A DNA stretch of 64,000 nucleotides from Ilyonectria destructans. Lineage: Eukaryota > Ascomycota > Sordariomycetes > Hypocreales > Nectriaceae. The notes under the pieces were generated by a model, which saw only the letters and a list, made by a program, of their open reading frames with translations, did no database searches and was not told the DNA's origin. The stretch spans positions 558,001 to 622,000 of the forward strand of contig JAHEWK010000025.1 of assembly GCA_020740775.1 (NCBI GenBank), written 5' to 3'. Shown here piece by piece: positions 43,494 through 54,943 of the stretch (position 1 is the first letter of the stretch; each line of letters opens with the position of its first letter). Position numbers and translations under genes: made by a program.

Positions 43494-46400
43494 ATGGCGA
43501 TCGATCAAGCACCCACGGTGTCAAATCTCAGGGATTGCTCCATACCCAGTAGCAGTAATCACCAGTCGATGGATCAGGCGGTAGAGAAAGGGAACGAGCA
43601 AGAACCTACCGTGGGTGAGCGTGGACGTGAGGGAGGATCCAAGTCTGTTCTTCTGTCTGAGCAAGAGAGTGAGGCTTGGCAACGGGCAATAGAGACGGTC
43701 GTTCGTAGTGTCGTATCTGTCAGGTTTTCCCAGCCCTACTCCTTTGACACTGTTCTTTCCAAAACGAGCGAAGCAACCGGGTTCATTGTTGATGCTGAAA
43801 GAGGGTAAGATGAACTTCGATTGATGAGACCACATGAGTGCTAACTTACCCGAGCTATGTTTTGACAAATCGGCACGTTGTTGGAGCCGGGCCCTTTTCG
43901 GGATACATCGTATTTAACAACCAAGAAGAGGTTGACGCTTACCCGATCTATCGCGATCCAGTGCACGATTTCGGTTTCTTGAAGTTTGATCCCAGAGCGG
44001 TTAAGCATATGAACCTTGCATCCATCGAACTTCGGCCCGATCTTGCAAAAGGTAATAACTCAGTTGAACTAGTTAAATGAAGCACTTGGTATTAACGGTC
44101 ATTTATAGTTGGAGTTGAAATCAAAGTGATTGGTAATGATGGAGGAGAAAAGCTGGGCATCCTATCAGGTTTCATCAGTCGTCTTGATCGGAACGCGCCG
44201 AAATACAAAGGATACATGGACTTCAATACCTGCTACTACCAAGCTAACGCTTCTGCTGCTGGAGGTAGCTCGGGAAGCCCGGTTGTCAACGTTGATGGCC
44301 ATGGCATCGCCCTCCAGGCTGGCGGACGCACTGATGGTGCTTCTACCGACTACTTCCTTCCACTCGATGGTCCATTGCGGGCGCTGAGAAAGATTCAGCA
44401 TGGTGAAGCCGTCCCGAGAGGGGAGATTCAATGCGTTTTTCAACTGAAACCTTTCGACGAGTGCCAGCGGCTGGGACTCAGTCCCGAATGGGAGACCATT
44501 GTGCGCGACACTTTTCCGAGTGAAAACAATATGCTTGTGGCTCAGACTGTTCTGCCTCAGGGACCATCAGATCAAAAGATCAAGGAAGGCGATATTTTGA
44601 TCAAGATCAATGGGCTATTGGTCACCCAGTTTCTCCGTCTCAACACCATTTTCGACGAAAATGTCGGTCGAAAGCTTCCTTTCCTTCTTCAACGAGATGG
44701 ACAAGATGTTGAAGAAAATATCCTGGTTCAAGATCTCGAAGAAATCACTCCTGACTGCTTCTTAGCAGTCGGTGGGGGGTCTTTTCATGACCTCTCGTAC
44801 CAGGTGGCTCAAAGGTACACAATTGCTTGCCGTGGAGTCTATGTCAGCGAATCTGGTCCATTTCATTCGACAAGACGCAATCAGATGATCGTACAAAGCA
44901 TCAGTTACAAGGAAACGCCAGATCTATCAACTTTCATGAAGGTAATCAAGGAGATCCCCGACAGAGCTCGAGTTGTTATTACCTACCGATACTTATGGGA
45001 TCGGCACACCCTGCAAACATCTGTCATATCTATTGATCGGCACTGGTTCGGAAAAATGAGGATGTTCAAACGAAACAACATAACAGGAGCCTGGGATGTT
45101 GATATCCTCGCCGAAGCTTTGCCCGCCATCCCTCCGGCTCCACTCAGTGCTTCATTCAACCCGCTCAAACATGTACCTCACCGAGCAGTTGCTGAGGTGG
45201 TACGAAGCTTTGTTCACGTCAAGTACTCCACACCCATATTACTCGACGGACAATCTACACGTGAAAAGGCCGGCATGGGCCTTGTCATTGATGCCCAAAA
45301 CGGGGTGGTGATAGTATCCAGGAATATCGTGCCAACTAAGTTGTGCGATATTGAACTTACGTTTGCCGACTCGGTCCTGGTTCAAGGAAAGGTTGTTTTC
45401 CTTCATCCCTCGCATCACTATGTGGTCATCCAATACGATCCTAGTCTGGTAGATGCACCGGTTCAAAGTGTAACCCTGAGTCCGGAACAGATCTCACAGG
45501 GAGCTTCTACCCTCTTTGTTGGACATAACGAAAGTGGCCAGATGGTCTACACCTCGACAACAGTCACTAGGGTTATGCCGCTGGAACTGCCTCCACCAAG
45601 CCCACCTAAATGTCGTCCGATCAACGTGGATCGAATCGACGTCGATAGCAGACTCAGCACACAATGCACTAGCGGGGTTCTCATGACAGAAAATGGGACT
45701 ATTCAGGCAATATGGCTAGTCTACAAGAGGGAAAAGGACAAGGAGACTCACTTTGGGCTGAGTTCTCTAACGTTGCTCCCGGTGGTAACCCAGCTTATCC
45801 AAGGAATCATTCCTAGTTTGAGGTGCCTCCCGGTTGAACTTGAGGCTATCACAATGATTCAAGCGCGGGCGATGGGCGTCTCCGAGGAATGGATCCGGCA
45901 AGTTGGAAAGAAATCGTCAGAACACCGCCTCTTTACCGTGAAGCGAGCTTTCAGCCAGCTACCGGACCAGCTGTTCGAAGGAGACGTCTTGCTCACCCTC
46001 AATGGCGTCCTCATCACTCAGCTCCCCGAGCTGGACGTAATGTATTGGAAAGAAGCACTTGACGCCATCATAGTACGCAAAGGAGAGCAACTGAGCTTAC
46101 AGGTACAGACTGTCCTGGAAGATGACTTTGAAACATCACATGTCGCCAATTTTTGCGGTCTTACAGTTCAGAAGCCCCACCGCACCGTGTGGCAGTCGAT
46201 CAAGAATCTTCCTAGCGAAGTTTACATCACCAGCTGGCTCAATGGGTCGCCCGCCAATATATACGGGCTGTACGCAACAAAATTCATCACCCACATCAAC
46301 AACGTGTCCACGCCAAATCTTGAGGTTTTGGTTCCGGTGGTAGCCAGTGTTCCCGATAGGTCTTGTAAGTTTTCAGAAACCTAGTATACCCATCTTCTTA

Positions 46401-46631
46401 CCCACGTGTTTGCTGACACAAGGATGCCTTTTTCTTCCTCTTGCAGACTTTACAGTCAAAGCAGTTGACTATTCCGGCGCCCCATTTGTAGCCACCATCA
46501 AGAAGGACGAGCGATATTTTCCGACCGTCGAGTGGATACAGGACGCCTCGCATGCTGAGGGCTGGAAGCGTATAACTTATGAGGAAGGCAAAGCCATTCA
46601 AGGCGAAGGCATCTACGGGATTACGTTTTAG
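43494..46631 (+). CDS. nma111: Nma111-type HtrA serine protease (PDZ protease), full length
   Basis: Exons 43494-43804, 43855-44051, 44109-46364 and 46447-46631 join in phase to 982 residues, the usual size of fungal Nma111 (about 1,000). The trypsin-like triad is visible: H111 in [11 protein letters not shown]142 in [10 protein letters not shown] and S224 in [14 protein letters not shown]-like regions follow ([30 protein letters not shown]), and a second, degenerate protease-like half without a triad ([20 protein letters not shown]). Nma111 proteins are nuclear HtrA proteases linked to apoptosis-like death and protein quality control. The conserved core copy is normally single, so this one, in repeat-rich DNA, is probably an extra paralogue. 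All introns have good signals, and no lesion is visible. Confidence 0.88.
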
Positions 46632-48748
46632 ACCAGTTTGCAAGAGCTAGGCTCGTGGATGCGCCAGATGTTATAGAATCGCAAATGGGAAAGTACCTTT
46701 CTGATTGAAGTTTGGATGCTAATACATGAGAGTCACTAAGACTCATTATTACGCCTAGGTGAACGCAACTGGAGACATAATAACACTAAAGCGAAGCCTT
46801 TCAGCCCAGCTCTTCTAGGTACTTTACGATAGCGGCCTACGAGATGCTGCAATACTGTATCTCAACGAGGAACTGTGAATGCGGGATACATTTTGTTGCG
46901 CAACGTGGCTGTTGATCTCGTTGGAATATGGCCTGGCTAGTGGTGGAGCTCATGAATAATTTCAGCAAGCATCTAATACCATATACAAGTCACCATCCTA
47001 CACTGTAGGGTCGTAAGACTTCCGATCGGTAGTTGGCCGGTCACACAACGTCAGCTGTTACGACGAAACGAATGCTAGAGCATAAGCACACTGCATTTAT
47101 AGGGAGAAGCACGTCTCTATGCTCTAGCTATACCTGGCGTAGATCATTGACCCCGTACCCAGCCCCAATTGTGTCTCTTTGAGTTACACCCGCTCGGTAT
47201 TATCCAGCTTACGTATCTCACCACAGCTCATATGGAACTCTGAGTGGAACTATAAAAAAGAACCCTTCCTCGAGTTCACTACCGCGACAATACCCAAAAA
47301 GTATAAAGAGTGTGGACATCTGAAGAACTCAGGATGTTGGTGTGTCATATTTTCTGCCTAAGAACATGTAACGAGGAATTATTCTCATCGTAGACAACGA
47401 GCTCTATGAAACCCGGTTCATATGTGTTCTCTACACGTTGCACAGCCTTCAAGGAAAGAATGAGCATCGCTTGAAGGCCTTCTTTATGTGAATATGTCTG
47501 AACCAGTGCACCAACTTCATGGGTCTTTCATGTCCTTGAATTCTTCAATAGCTTTATCGTGAGGGTCTCCCCAAACCCTGTTTTCCTTCCAACGATTCTC
47601 AAGCGGGGGCCTTGACATTTGGATTCAATACGTTGAAACGCGTGGGCAATGTTCAAGAGCTCGACGGTTGGTGCCCATGTCAATTTGACTCTGTGTCTAG
47701 AAGATATGAATTAATACACAATCCATCTATGGGGGTAGCTGTTTCTGCCTTCGCATCTCAATGAACATAATGCGAGCAATAGAGCCAAAAAAAACATTTC
47801 ACTCACTGTTCTTGCTAAACGTCTAGGTTCTTTAGACCGCTGCCTCCCGGCTGTGTTTATTAGAGTCTACGTACCCTGCTGGTCAGAAGAATCGTCCAAG
47901 CCTAGTTCAGACCGTTGATTAAATCCAGTGGATTGGGCTCTGCTACTTGCATCACTCGTTGAAAACGTTGCTTTGAGAGCTCGAATTGTTGCCATAGAAG
48001 CGAGAACCCGTACTATGATAGCGAAAGCTGTTGCGAGAACTATTGCTACGAGAGTGAGAACTGGCGAAATGAGTATAATAATCGGAATCGTCATGGCGGC
48101 GTCTGGGTGTAGCCCCTGATGTTGGCTGGAATTGGAGGCAGTTGCTTTTATTAGTATATTATTTCTCTCCTATGACTTGTGCGACCATGGATCATTAGCC
48201 ACTATGATCCGGTGTAGTTCGTACATGCCACACCGTCTTGCAACTCTCTTCTCGCCGATCGGTACAGAGTCGGCCCCTAAAGAGCCAGGGGTGGCATGCC
48301 GTACCAGTCAAGTCAGAAGCAGAAATGCGTTGGGCACCATTGCTGTCTACTATTGAGCGTCTAGAAAACTATGTGGATCATTTGTGGCGTAGCAACTAGC
48401 TGTTCACTCTTATAGTATGGACTGTAGCCACAAGGCCATGGCTTCAGAGCTGCCGCCCAACGGCCAGCATTTTAGCCAACAGGGTATGTGCTGCGTATCG
48501 ATAACACGTTGCTGGTTGCCACCCAACCAGACTCAAGCGCCACTCACCGAGAGTGCTGAACGCCTCATCATAGCAAAAAAGAGGCTGCAGTATGCAGGCC
48601 GAATATAATTTGCCAACGTAGGTCTCTCGCTTAGAGACCTCGAAAATAGACCCAATTGGTGTCCCGACTGACTGTCTTTGCACCAGAAGAAATGAAACAG
48701 GAGTGACTGTGCGGCAATTATAATGGACCATGGTTGATTCGCAACCAA

Positions 48749-48785
48749 GCAAACGAGCAAACGAGCAAACGAGCAAACGAGCAAG
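48749..48785. repeat. Octamer tandem repeat (GCAAACGA)n
   Basis: About 4.6 perfect head-to-tail copies of GCAAACGA, in the presumed upstream region of the gene at 50937. Confidence 0.85.
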
Positions 48786-50261
48786 GCTCAGACACACACC
48801 CTTGACTGTTGCTTCTCTCCGTCTCCTTCGATCTCTTGTCCTCTGCTCCGCTTCCGATTTGTCGTCCCTTGTCGGATTGGACTGCCCCTCCAAGCCCTCC
48901 GAGCCCTCAAGCCCTCCAGCCTCCACAAAGGTCACACCGCGTCCTACCACACACACACGCAGTCTCTCCCACACTACCCCAGGATGAACAGCCATGTTGA
49001 TATGAGCATGGGAGCCTCCATCCCAAAGTTGCTGAACGGAAATTGCATCCTCCCGCCAGGGTCAAGATGGACATGGGGCTGGGAGAGCAAGCGGCGGGCG
49101 GGCGGGCGTGCGTGCGGGCGGTTCAATTGAGAGGCAGGTGCTTGTTGGGTTGTGTGACAAGTGAAAGCCATTTTCAGTGGCCACAGGTGACGCGTCAATG
49201 CGCGTGGTTTTCTCGTCTGGTCATGACGCGTTATGACGACGGGAGAGCCGCAGAGATTTCTCAATGCCTTCTTGCCAGGCAGCCGCTGCTGGGCCTGGGG
49301 CAGGAGAAACTCAACAAAGTCAGTAGGTGGAAGCCACAGTGTACCTAGGTAGGTTAGTAGGTATTGAGGGCATCCGGGTTGAAGGTCTGTCTACCATCAA
49401 TCGTGAAATGTCAAATCAGCCATCGTCTTGACCCATTCTGCGGTCCCATCTACGGCCCCATCTGCCCCTTCCTGGTTCAAACCGCCGCGGCGTTTGCTAG
49501 GCCTGCAAACCCTCGTCGGCGGGACTGGTTCTGTTATCGCCTAGCTGCATTTGCACATCCACGCTCCCCTCCGGAAAGCAGCGAGAAGCCCGCCCACTCT
49601 TGGCAGCAACCCAGTCTTTCCATACGTCCCAGAGCGAGTCAAGAGACTCAGACCCTAGCAACTTGGGGTCTTTACCAGGTCCAAACCCGCTCCTTTCGCA
49701 CCGGGAGAGCTTCCGGGGTGCCCATCGTGTCGACTCGCTTGCCGAACCAGACCAGCTTCAAGGCCAGCCTCAGTCCCTTTACCGTTGGGCGTCGGCTCCA
49801 CCAACCACTCAGTACGGACTACCAGAGAACATCATCGTCTGGTGCCAACAGCCTCAACAGGTACCTACCCAAGGCTGACCTGTTGTTGGCAATCGTGTTG
49901 CTGCTGGCTTGTCTCAGTCTCAAGCACAACGCCGAGAGCAACTGGCCGGATCGGCTCTCGTCCAACGACCCGTCCGCAGCGTCGGGGGCCTTGTCGACTC
50001 GACGAGCCACTAGCCATCCAGCGACGGTCGACGATCAGACTCTTCAGAGCATGGGAAGAGCTGGTCCTGTGGTATCTGTATGCACCCCCGGCTGTCGTGG
50101 TCCATCCCGCGGCCACTCCCACGGCCTCTCCCACGACCGTTCCCACGCACTTGGCCGTTCGACACACATGCGTATGCGAGCCCCCCAGCAAGTCGAATAC
50201 CGATACATACCCAAGGAGTACCCAAGGGGCGATTGATTATCAGGAGCCCAAGGACAGGCGC

Positions 50262-50336
50262 AGCAGCAGACGCAGGAAGCAGACGCAGGAAGCAGACGCA
50301 GGACGCAGGACGCAGAACAGAACGCAGACGCAGCCG
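50262..50336. repeat. GCAGACGCAGGA-type minisatellite
   Basis: Imperfect short tandem repeats of about 11 bp (GCAGACGCAGGAA and variants) in the probable leader. Confidence 0.7.
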
Positions 50337-50936
50337 CTGAACAACCACAGGCTACGAACCATCTCGTCGTCCAGCTGCGACCGACGTCGACCTACAGCTG
50401 CAGTCACCTACCCTACGGAGGACCTACGCCAAGTTGACTCAAGTCTGTCACGCTGCAACGCCTCATCTTTATCCCCGTCTGGATCATCATCCTCCTCCTC
50501 CCAACCAATCTATCCCGTCCATCGCTATCAGGGCCCCTGCTCCAGATGGCACGTACCGTTGTCAACGTGCTCGCCGCCGACTAACCGCCGCTTGATCGTC
50601 TCTTTGCTTTCTGCACCTCGTTAGGAACGGGGGGCTTGTCCCGGGCACAGCGAGCCACACGCCTGAGCCATTCGACTTATTGACGACATCCTGACGATTT
50701 AGCTTTCCGTCACCGACGTTGCTGGTAACTCTAATCGCAACCACCAACCTCCTCTCCAGCGCACGGCGTGACGACCTGACCGGAATCTAAGACATCGCTG
50801 TCGCATCCCGAAACACCCAGGTTGCTTCCTCTTGGCTCCAAGCTGCAGCCCATCGCTAGCCCCCTCGGCTACTTGTACCTCTGCGCTTCCAGGTTTGCGC
50901 GACACGACAGCGCAACCGCATACCTCCTGCTCCACG

Positions 50937-52733
50937 ATGCCTCCCTTGCAACCCTTCACGGCCGCCTGGTCGCGAGGTACTCGCCGCGACGACATCCCCA
51001 AGGCCCCTGAGCCTCCTGTCGATGGCGACGCCCAGCCGCCGTCTCCCCCGCGACCGCGATTTCGACTCAAGAGGAGGGATGCGTCCAACCTCAATGCGCC
51101 CACCCAGCAGTTTCTCGCATCCGTGGCTGCCGCAGATATTCCCACCCCGAGCATCGAAGAGCCCCGCGTGCTTGACGAGGAAATGGTCGACACCATGTAC
51201 CCCATTCCTCAGCTTAGCGACATGGATGACATTCCCTTGACACCACATGGCACCCCAGAGCGCATGTTCTCGCCTCCAAAGACTCCCGCACCCGGCGGCC
51301 TGCCATCGCTGTCGCCGAAACAATATCCCAATTGGTCTATTGACTCGACACTCAGCAGCCTGGAATCAAGTCCAGACTATGAATCGAGCCGACCCTCGAC
51401 TGCTCACTCGACTCATACCAGCACCTCTTTGCTCAGCTACATCTCCATCTGCTCCAAGGAACTGAGCCAATGTGTGAGCCCCGAAACTGAGCAAGCCGAC
51501 CACTTTGGCGAGCTATCATCTACCAATGACCCAGACAAGACTATCAAAACGCAACCAAGCGCAGTATCACGGGGAAAGTTGAGGAGGGCTCCTTGGACGA
51601 AGCCAATGAGCGAGCACTTGTGGTCCACATACATGATCTACCTGCAAGACCCGAAGGTTACACCGTTTCGCCTCGGCAAGAGCGGCATCCCTCCACATGG
51701 AGTATGCTTGCGTGTTGCTCGAGAGGCAAAGAGGAGTTGGAAAGGGACCAAGTCCCAAGCAAATGCCGATAGCAAGAGCGGCAGCACCACGCCAACCCAA
51801 CAGAGTTCAGCTTCTTTCGTCCAATGGCCTCATACTTGCGCGGCCACTAGAGCTCATCTCAGAGAGCTTTCCAAGGCGAACGCCAGGACGACTGCGCGCA
51901 ACCACCAATATCTCGCCCACAGCCTAACACCCTTCGGAAAGACGGCCTCTCGCTACTGGAACCGTCGCTCTGCACCGGCCCGGTCTCCTTCGGTCTTCTT
52001 GGGCCAAGACATGGCCTTGTCGCTGACCGTGAGCACATCAGAATCAATGCAGTTACAAGGACCTCTGGCCCAGCTCACCAGCTCACAACCCGAACCCCAG
52101 CCTGAGGAGCTTCCTCCTCCACCGCCACACGCTGAGGGTTCTGGTTCAGTCACCGGGGTCGAGCCTCTGGAATCGGAGCGGACCCAGCTTGCATCTCCCT
52201 TCGCCGCCCGAAGCTATGGCCCGAGCTCGTCAAACTCACTGCCATCAAGCTTTGTCGTACACTTGGAGCTGCAGAGACAAACTCATACAAGTGGACCGCG
52301 CCGGGCTCTAAAGTCTCTGGCCAGACTCACCCGCAGTCGATCGACGCAGAAGCGCCGGTCAAAACAACCTTTGCTTGAGCCTCGCACAATCAAGCGACCC
52401 AGCCTTGGATCAGACCTCTGGGTGGATCCATCTACTGCCGGCGAAGGATCGAGCGCTGTTCCACGCTTGCCTGAATTCAGCTCTTCGTCTTTGGATGAGA
52501 GAGACAACCTATTCGTGCCGCGCACGAATCTCCAGGAACTCTTTGAGGCATCTCGTCCTGCGGCTCCCCAACAAACTATGTTGGTTCCTCCGGTGGAGGC
52601 CCCGCAGCGGCTGGGCTCGCCGTTCTCCCTCACAAGCTCCAGCTTCTCGTTCCCTAATCACCTATCGCATGCCTCCGGAATCGACATTGGGACTATTCGC
52701 TGGCCTTTCGCCACGCAGAGTCCTTCTGGATGA
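50937..52733 (+). CDS. Low-complexity protein with one conserved block; function unknown
   Basis: A single-exon frame of 598 codons from ATG 50937 (MPPLQPFTAAWSRG); an in-frame ATG at 50832 would add 35 residues, but those look non-coding. Most of the protein is Ser/Pro-rich and disordered-looking. One block stands out: KLRRAPWTKPMSEHLWSTYM followed by YLQDPKVTPFRLGKSGIPPH and GVCLRVAREAKRSWKG, a tryptophan- and basic-rich segment that looks like a DNA- or protein-binding module conserved in ascomycetes. I cannot name the family. A second basic patch (RRALKSLARLTRSRSTQKRR) may be a nuclear-localisation signal. The codon usage is richer in C at third positions than in the neighbouring accessory genes, so it may be core-derived. 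The 3' end abuts a pseudogene, so the C terminus may be altered. Confidence 0.65.
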   Translation: MPPLQPFTAAWSRGTRRDDIPKAPEPPVDGDAQPPSPPRPRFRLKRRDASNLNAPTQQFLASVAAADIPTPSIEEPRVLDEEMVDTMYPIPQLSDMDDIPLTPHGTPERMFSPPKTPAPGGLPSLSPKQYPNWSIDSTLSSLESSPDYESSRPSTAHSTHTSTSLLSYISICSKELSQCVSPETEQADHFGELSSTNDPDKTIKTQPSAVSRGKLRRAPWTKPMSEHLWSTYMIYLQDPKVTPFRLGKSGIPPHGVCLRVAREAKRSWKGTKSQANADSKSGSTTPTQQSSASFVQWPHTCAATRAHLRELSKANARTTARNHQYLAHSLTPFGKTASRYWNRRSAPARSPSVFLGQDMALSLTVSTSESMQLQGPLAQLTSSQPEPQPEELPPPPPHAEGSGSVTGVEPLESERTQLASPFAARSYGPSSSNSLPSSFVVHLELQRQTHTSGPRRALKSLARLTRSRSTQKRRSKQPLLEPRTIKRPSLGSDLWVDPSTAGEGSSAVPRLPEFSSSSLDERDNLFVPRTNLQELFEASRPAAPQQTMLVPPVEAPQRLGSPFSLTSSSFSFPNHLSHASGIDIGTIRWPFATQSPSG

Positions 52734-52774
52734 AGGAAAGGCATCCCACCATCAACAATGCAGAATCCAAGAGC

Positions 52775-53530
52775 ATGCCGGAAAAGACAGATATTGTTAT
52801 CGTATGCACACATAATCCTCACAACGCTAGTTAAGGAAGGCGTCCTCACACCATCAGTAGTGATGTTAGACGCCCGCGACGTATGCAGTGGTACGACTGG
52901 GCGAAACGGAGGCCACATCTTAGAGACAATGGGTGAGTCCTTCGATTTCAAGAAGTCCTTCAGTCAAGAAGGCCTAGCCAAGCTGGTAAAGTTCCGACGG
53001 GTCACCTCGCAGCAATGCAATCCCTTGTCAGCGAGAATCCGGCCCTGAAGGAGCACAGCCAACTTCGTGATGTGGATTTCGTGAGTGTATACTTCAAGCA
53101 AGAGACCTTCCAAGTCGCTTTGGAGAACCTGGCAGAGTTTATGAAGGATATGGCTGAAGAGGCCAAATGGTTTGCTTCACATACCGGCGAGACACTCGTC
53201 AAGGTCCGTCATCTCGATTCTTCACCAACATTCGCTGACACTCGCATGAAAAATCAGGATCTTCAACTCTCTCAGCATGTTGTTGGTGCCACCACTGGCC
53301 CAGCTGGCGCCGTCTGGCCCGACCGCCTCGTCACGCAGGCCTTGGACGACCTACGCCAGGAGCACGGGGTGTCTTTCTTCTTGCAGACAAATGCCCCAGT
53401 CAGAGCTGTCCAACTCCTCCCCGAAGAGAGCGAATTGTCACATCCCTGGCAAGGTCCTCCTCAACTCCCAGTTGACATCAGCCAAAAACTCCTGGCTGTT
53501 GTATGGCGTAATGCAACCACCACCGCCCCA
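52775..53530 (+). pseudogene. FAD-dependent oxidoreductase (DAO family), deleted and frameshifted
   Basis: The start MPEKTDIVIV (52775) is the first strand of a FAD-binding fold, but the GxGxxG loop that must follow is missing and the frame changes. The sequence resumes in another frame as HIILTTLVKEGVLTPSVVML then DARDVCSGTTGRNGGHILET. Near 53000 one base appears lost (FRR to HLAAMQSLVSENPALKEH). Then come VDFVSVYFKQETFQ, GATTGPAGAVWPDRLVTQAL and the end near 53530. DAO-type enzymes oxidise amino acids or amines with FAD and are about 450-500 residues long. With the dinucleotide loop gone and at least two frameshifts this is dead. It lies directly downstream of the 50937 gene. Confidence 0.82.
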
Positions 53531-54139
53531 GATAGGTTCGTCGAGCACGTCTCGCAAGATTCGTCGCCGCTTGGGTTCGCGCTCTTGTGCTGGCTCTTCC
53601 ACAGCCGATCCTTCCTCCTTTTTCTCCTCATGTGTGACACCATGATCTTCTGCTTCTTCTCCCTGTGCCCCTTGCATATCGATAGCAGATCTGCACCGAT
53701 GCAGACCAGCTGGTGATAGGTTGTTATCGGCCGATGATGGTCTTGCGTCTTTGTTGACCATGTCTGGGTGTCTGGGCGGTTCAAGTCATCTTGTGCGGGT
53801 CGTGCCCTCTTGGATGGGTCACCGCGAGTACCCTGTGCTGACTGGGTATCATCTATGTCGTGCGATTGCCCAGGTGCGCCTTGTATCCTTGGACTTGATA
53901 TACCGGTAGCGGAAATCTTGGTCCTAGTGCTAAACGGCGAGGTCGTCCCCGAGGTAGCAAACCCGACGTCGGGATCTAGGCGCTTCTTCCATCAACGGCA
54001 TCTTGGCGGCCATGTTCTCGATACAACACATATCGTATGGTGGCGCAGGGCGTTCCGATCCACAGTGGCCGGCACCCGGGCGACGCGGCCGTAGTAGTCG
54101 CAGATAACGTCGCAGGGTACGAAGACGCGGATCCGCAGC
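53531..54139. other. Junction region with weak minus-strand coding character
   Basis: On the minus strand two overlapping frames (about 53990-53700 and 53761-53440) have protein-like, Asp/Glu- and Arg-rich composition (DPSKRARPAQDDLNRPD; EPAQEREPKRRRILRDVLDE), as if one decayed gene with a frameshift lies here. No family recognised. Confidence 0.25.
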
Positions 54140-54622
54140 GTGTCAGGGTGGATGGAGAAGACAGACAGTTCTCTAAGTCAATGGGCCAAAAAACTTCTCG
54201 ACGCAATGGATCAGTATGGCCGCCCAATGAGAGTACGCCCTGAAGAGACACAACGCCAGCTTGGACTAGCTGGCTTCGAAGACATTAGTGAAACAGTCAT
54301 CAAAGCGTATTATAATACTTGGCCTGAAGATTCTCATGAGAAAGAGGTGGGGAATTGGTTTAATTTGGGACTCTCTAATGGTCTCACAGCTCTGTCGTAC
54401 GCAGCTATGGTAAAGTGGCTACGAATGTCCAAGGAAGAAGTGGAGAGTCTTTGCAATAGAGTCAACACAGACATATGTATGCTGAGCTACCACGCATACT
54501 GTAGAATGTAAGTCTTGACGTACGCAGCTGTCGAGGTAATCACTGACAACTGATGGAGATATATTTGGACTGCAAGAAAACCGGAAACAATCTCTAGCAA
54601 CTCTTCAAGTCCATCGAGCTGA
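54140..54622 (+). pseudogene. SAM-dependent methyltransferase (LaeA-like/TAM type), C-terminal fragment
   Basis: Exons (about 54140)-54507 and 54559-54622 join in phase. The visible part is SSLSQWAKKLLDAMDQYGRP, QRQLGLAGFEDISETVIKAY, TWPEDSHEKEVGNWF, LSYAAMVKWLRMSKEEVESL, ending YIWTARKPE plus a short tail. This is the last 150 or so residues of the fungal methyltransferases related to LaeA and TAM, in which the SAM-binding GxGxG strand lies upstream. That part is not in the window, so the fragment should be inactive. A solo LTR starts two bases after the stop codon. Confidence 0.75.
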
Positions 54623-54623
54623 C

Positions 54624-54782
54624 TGTGAGGGAACGATCATGCGACTTTTATACTTTATGAAAAGTCTCGCTTTATGAATGTTGTGTAATAGCCTAAGTCA
54701 GAGTTTCCCTTAGGAATCTCTTTCTCTCCTTGTATTTTACCCAAGTCGCACTCGACCTCGCCCGTGCCCTTGTACCGTCACA
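54624..54782 (-). repeat. Solo LTR (159 bp) with 5-bp duplication CTGAC
   Basis: Starts TGTGAGGGAACG and ends TACCGTCACA; it is the reverse complement of the LTR at 14415-14582 with about 85-90% identity by eye. Flanked by CTGAC at 54619-54623 and 54783-54787. Confidence 0.9.
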
Positions 54783-54943
54783 CTGACCTCTACTACCAGC
54801 GCCCTAGCATGACTTTTCCTTTGGCGGCTTTGAAGTACCCATGGATAAGATGCAGTCAAGCTCTTAAATAATCACGAACGAGTTCATCTCAATCAAATGT
54901 TATTTACTACCCCTCATGGATCTAGCCATCGTGCAAGAGTAGT

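Larger units (their letters stand above)
46632..50936. other. Long gene-poor stretch, including a probable long 5' leader
   Basis: About 4.3 kb without a recognised gene. 46632-48700 shows nothing convincing. From about 48730 the composition changes to GC-rich, with pyrimidine tracts, Pro/Arg/Gln-rich chance frames and small tandem repeats, which looks like the promoter and long leader of the gene at 50937. Several ORFs of 60-290 codons here overlap each other in different frames, and none shows a domain. Confidence 0.5.

Noticed and set aside
47867..48094. Minus-strand 75-codon frame with a hydrophobic N terminus (IPIIILISPVLTLVAIVLAT)
   Set aside because: It could be a small membrane protein, but composition alone is weak evidence and there is no homologue or neighbour to support it.
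49364..50624. Long ORFs (up to 290 codons) before the 50937 gene
   Set aside because: They overlap in several frames, are Pro/Arg/Gln/Ser-rich from GC-rich repeats, and show no domain; treated as leader sequence.
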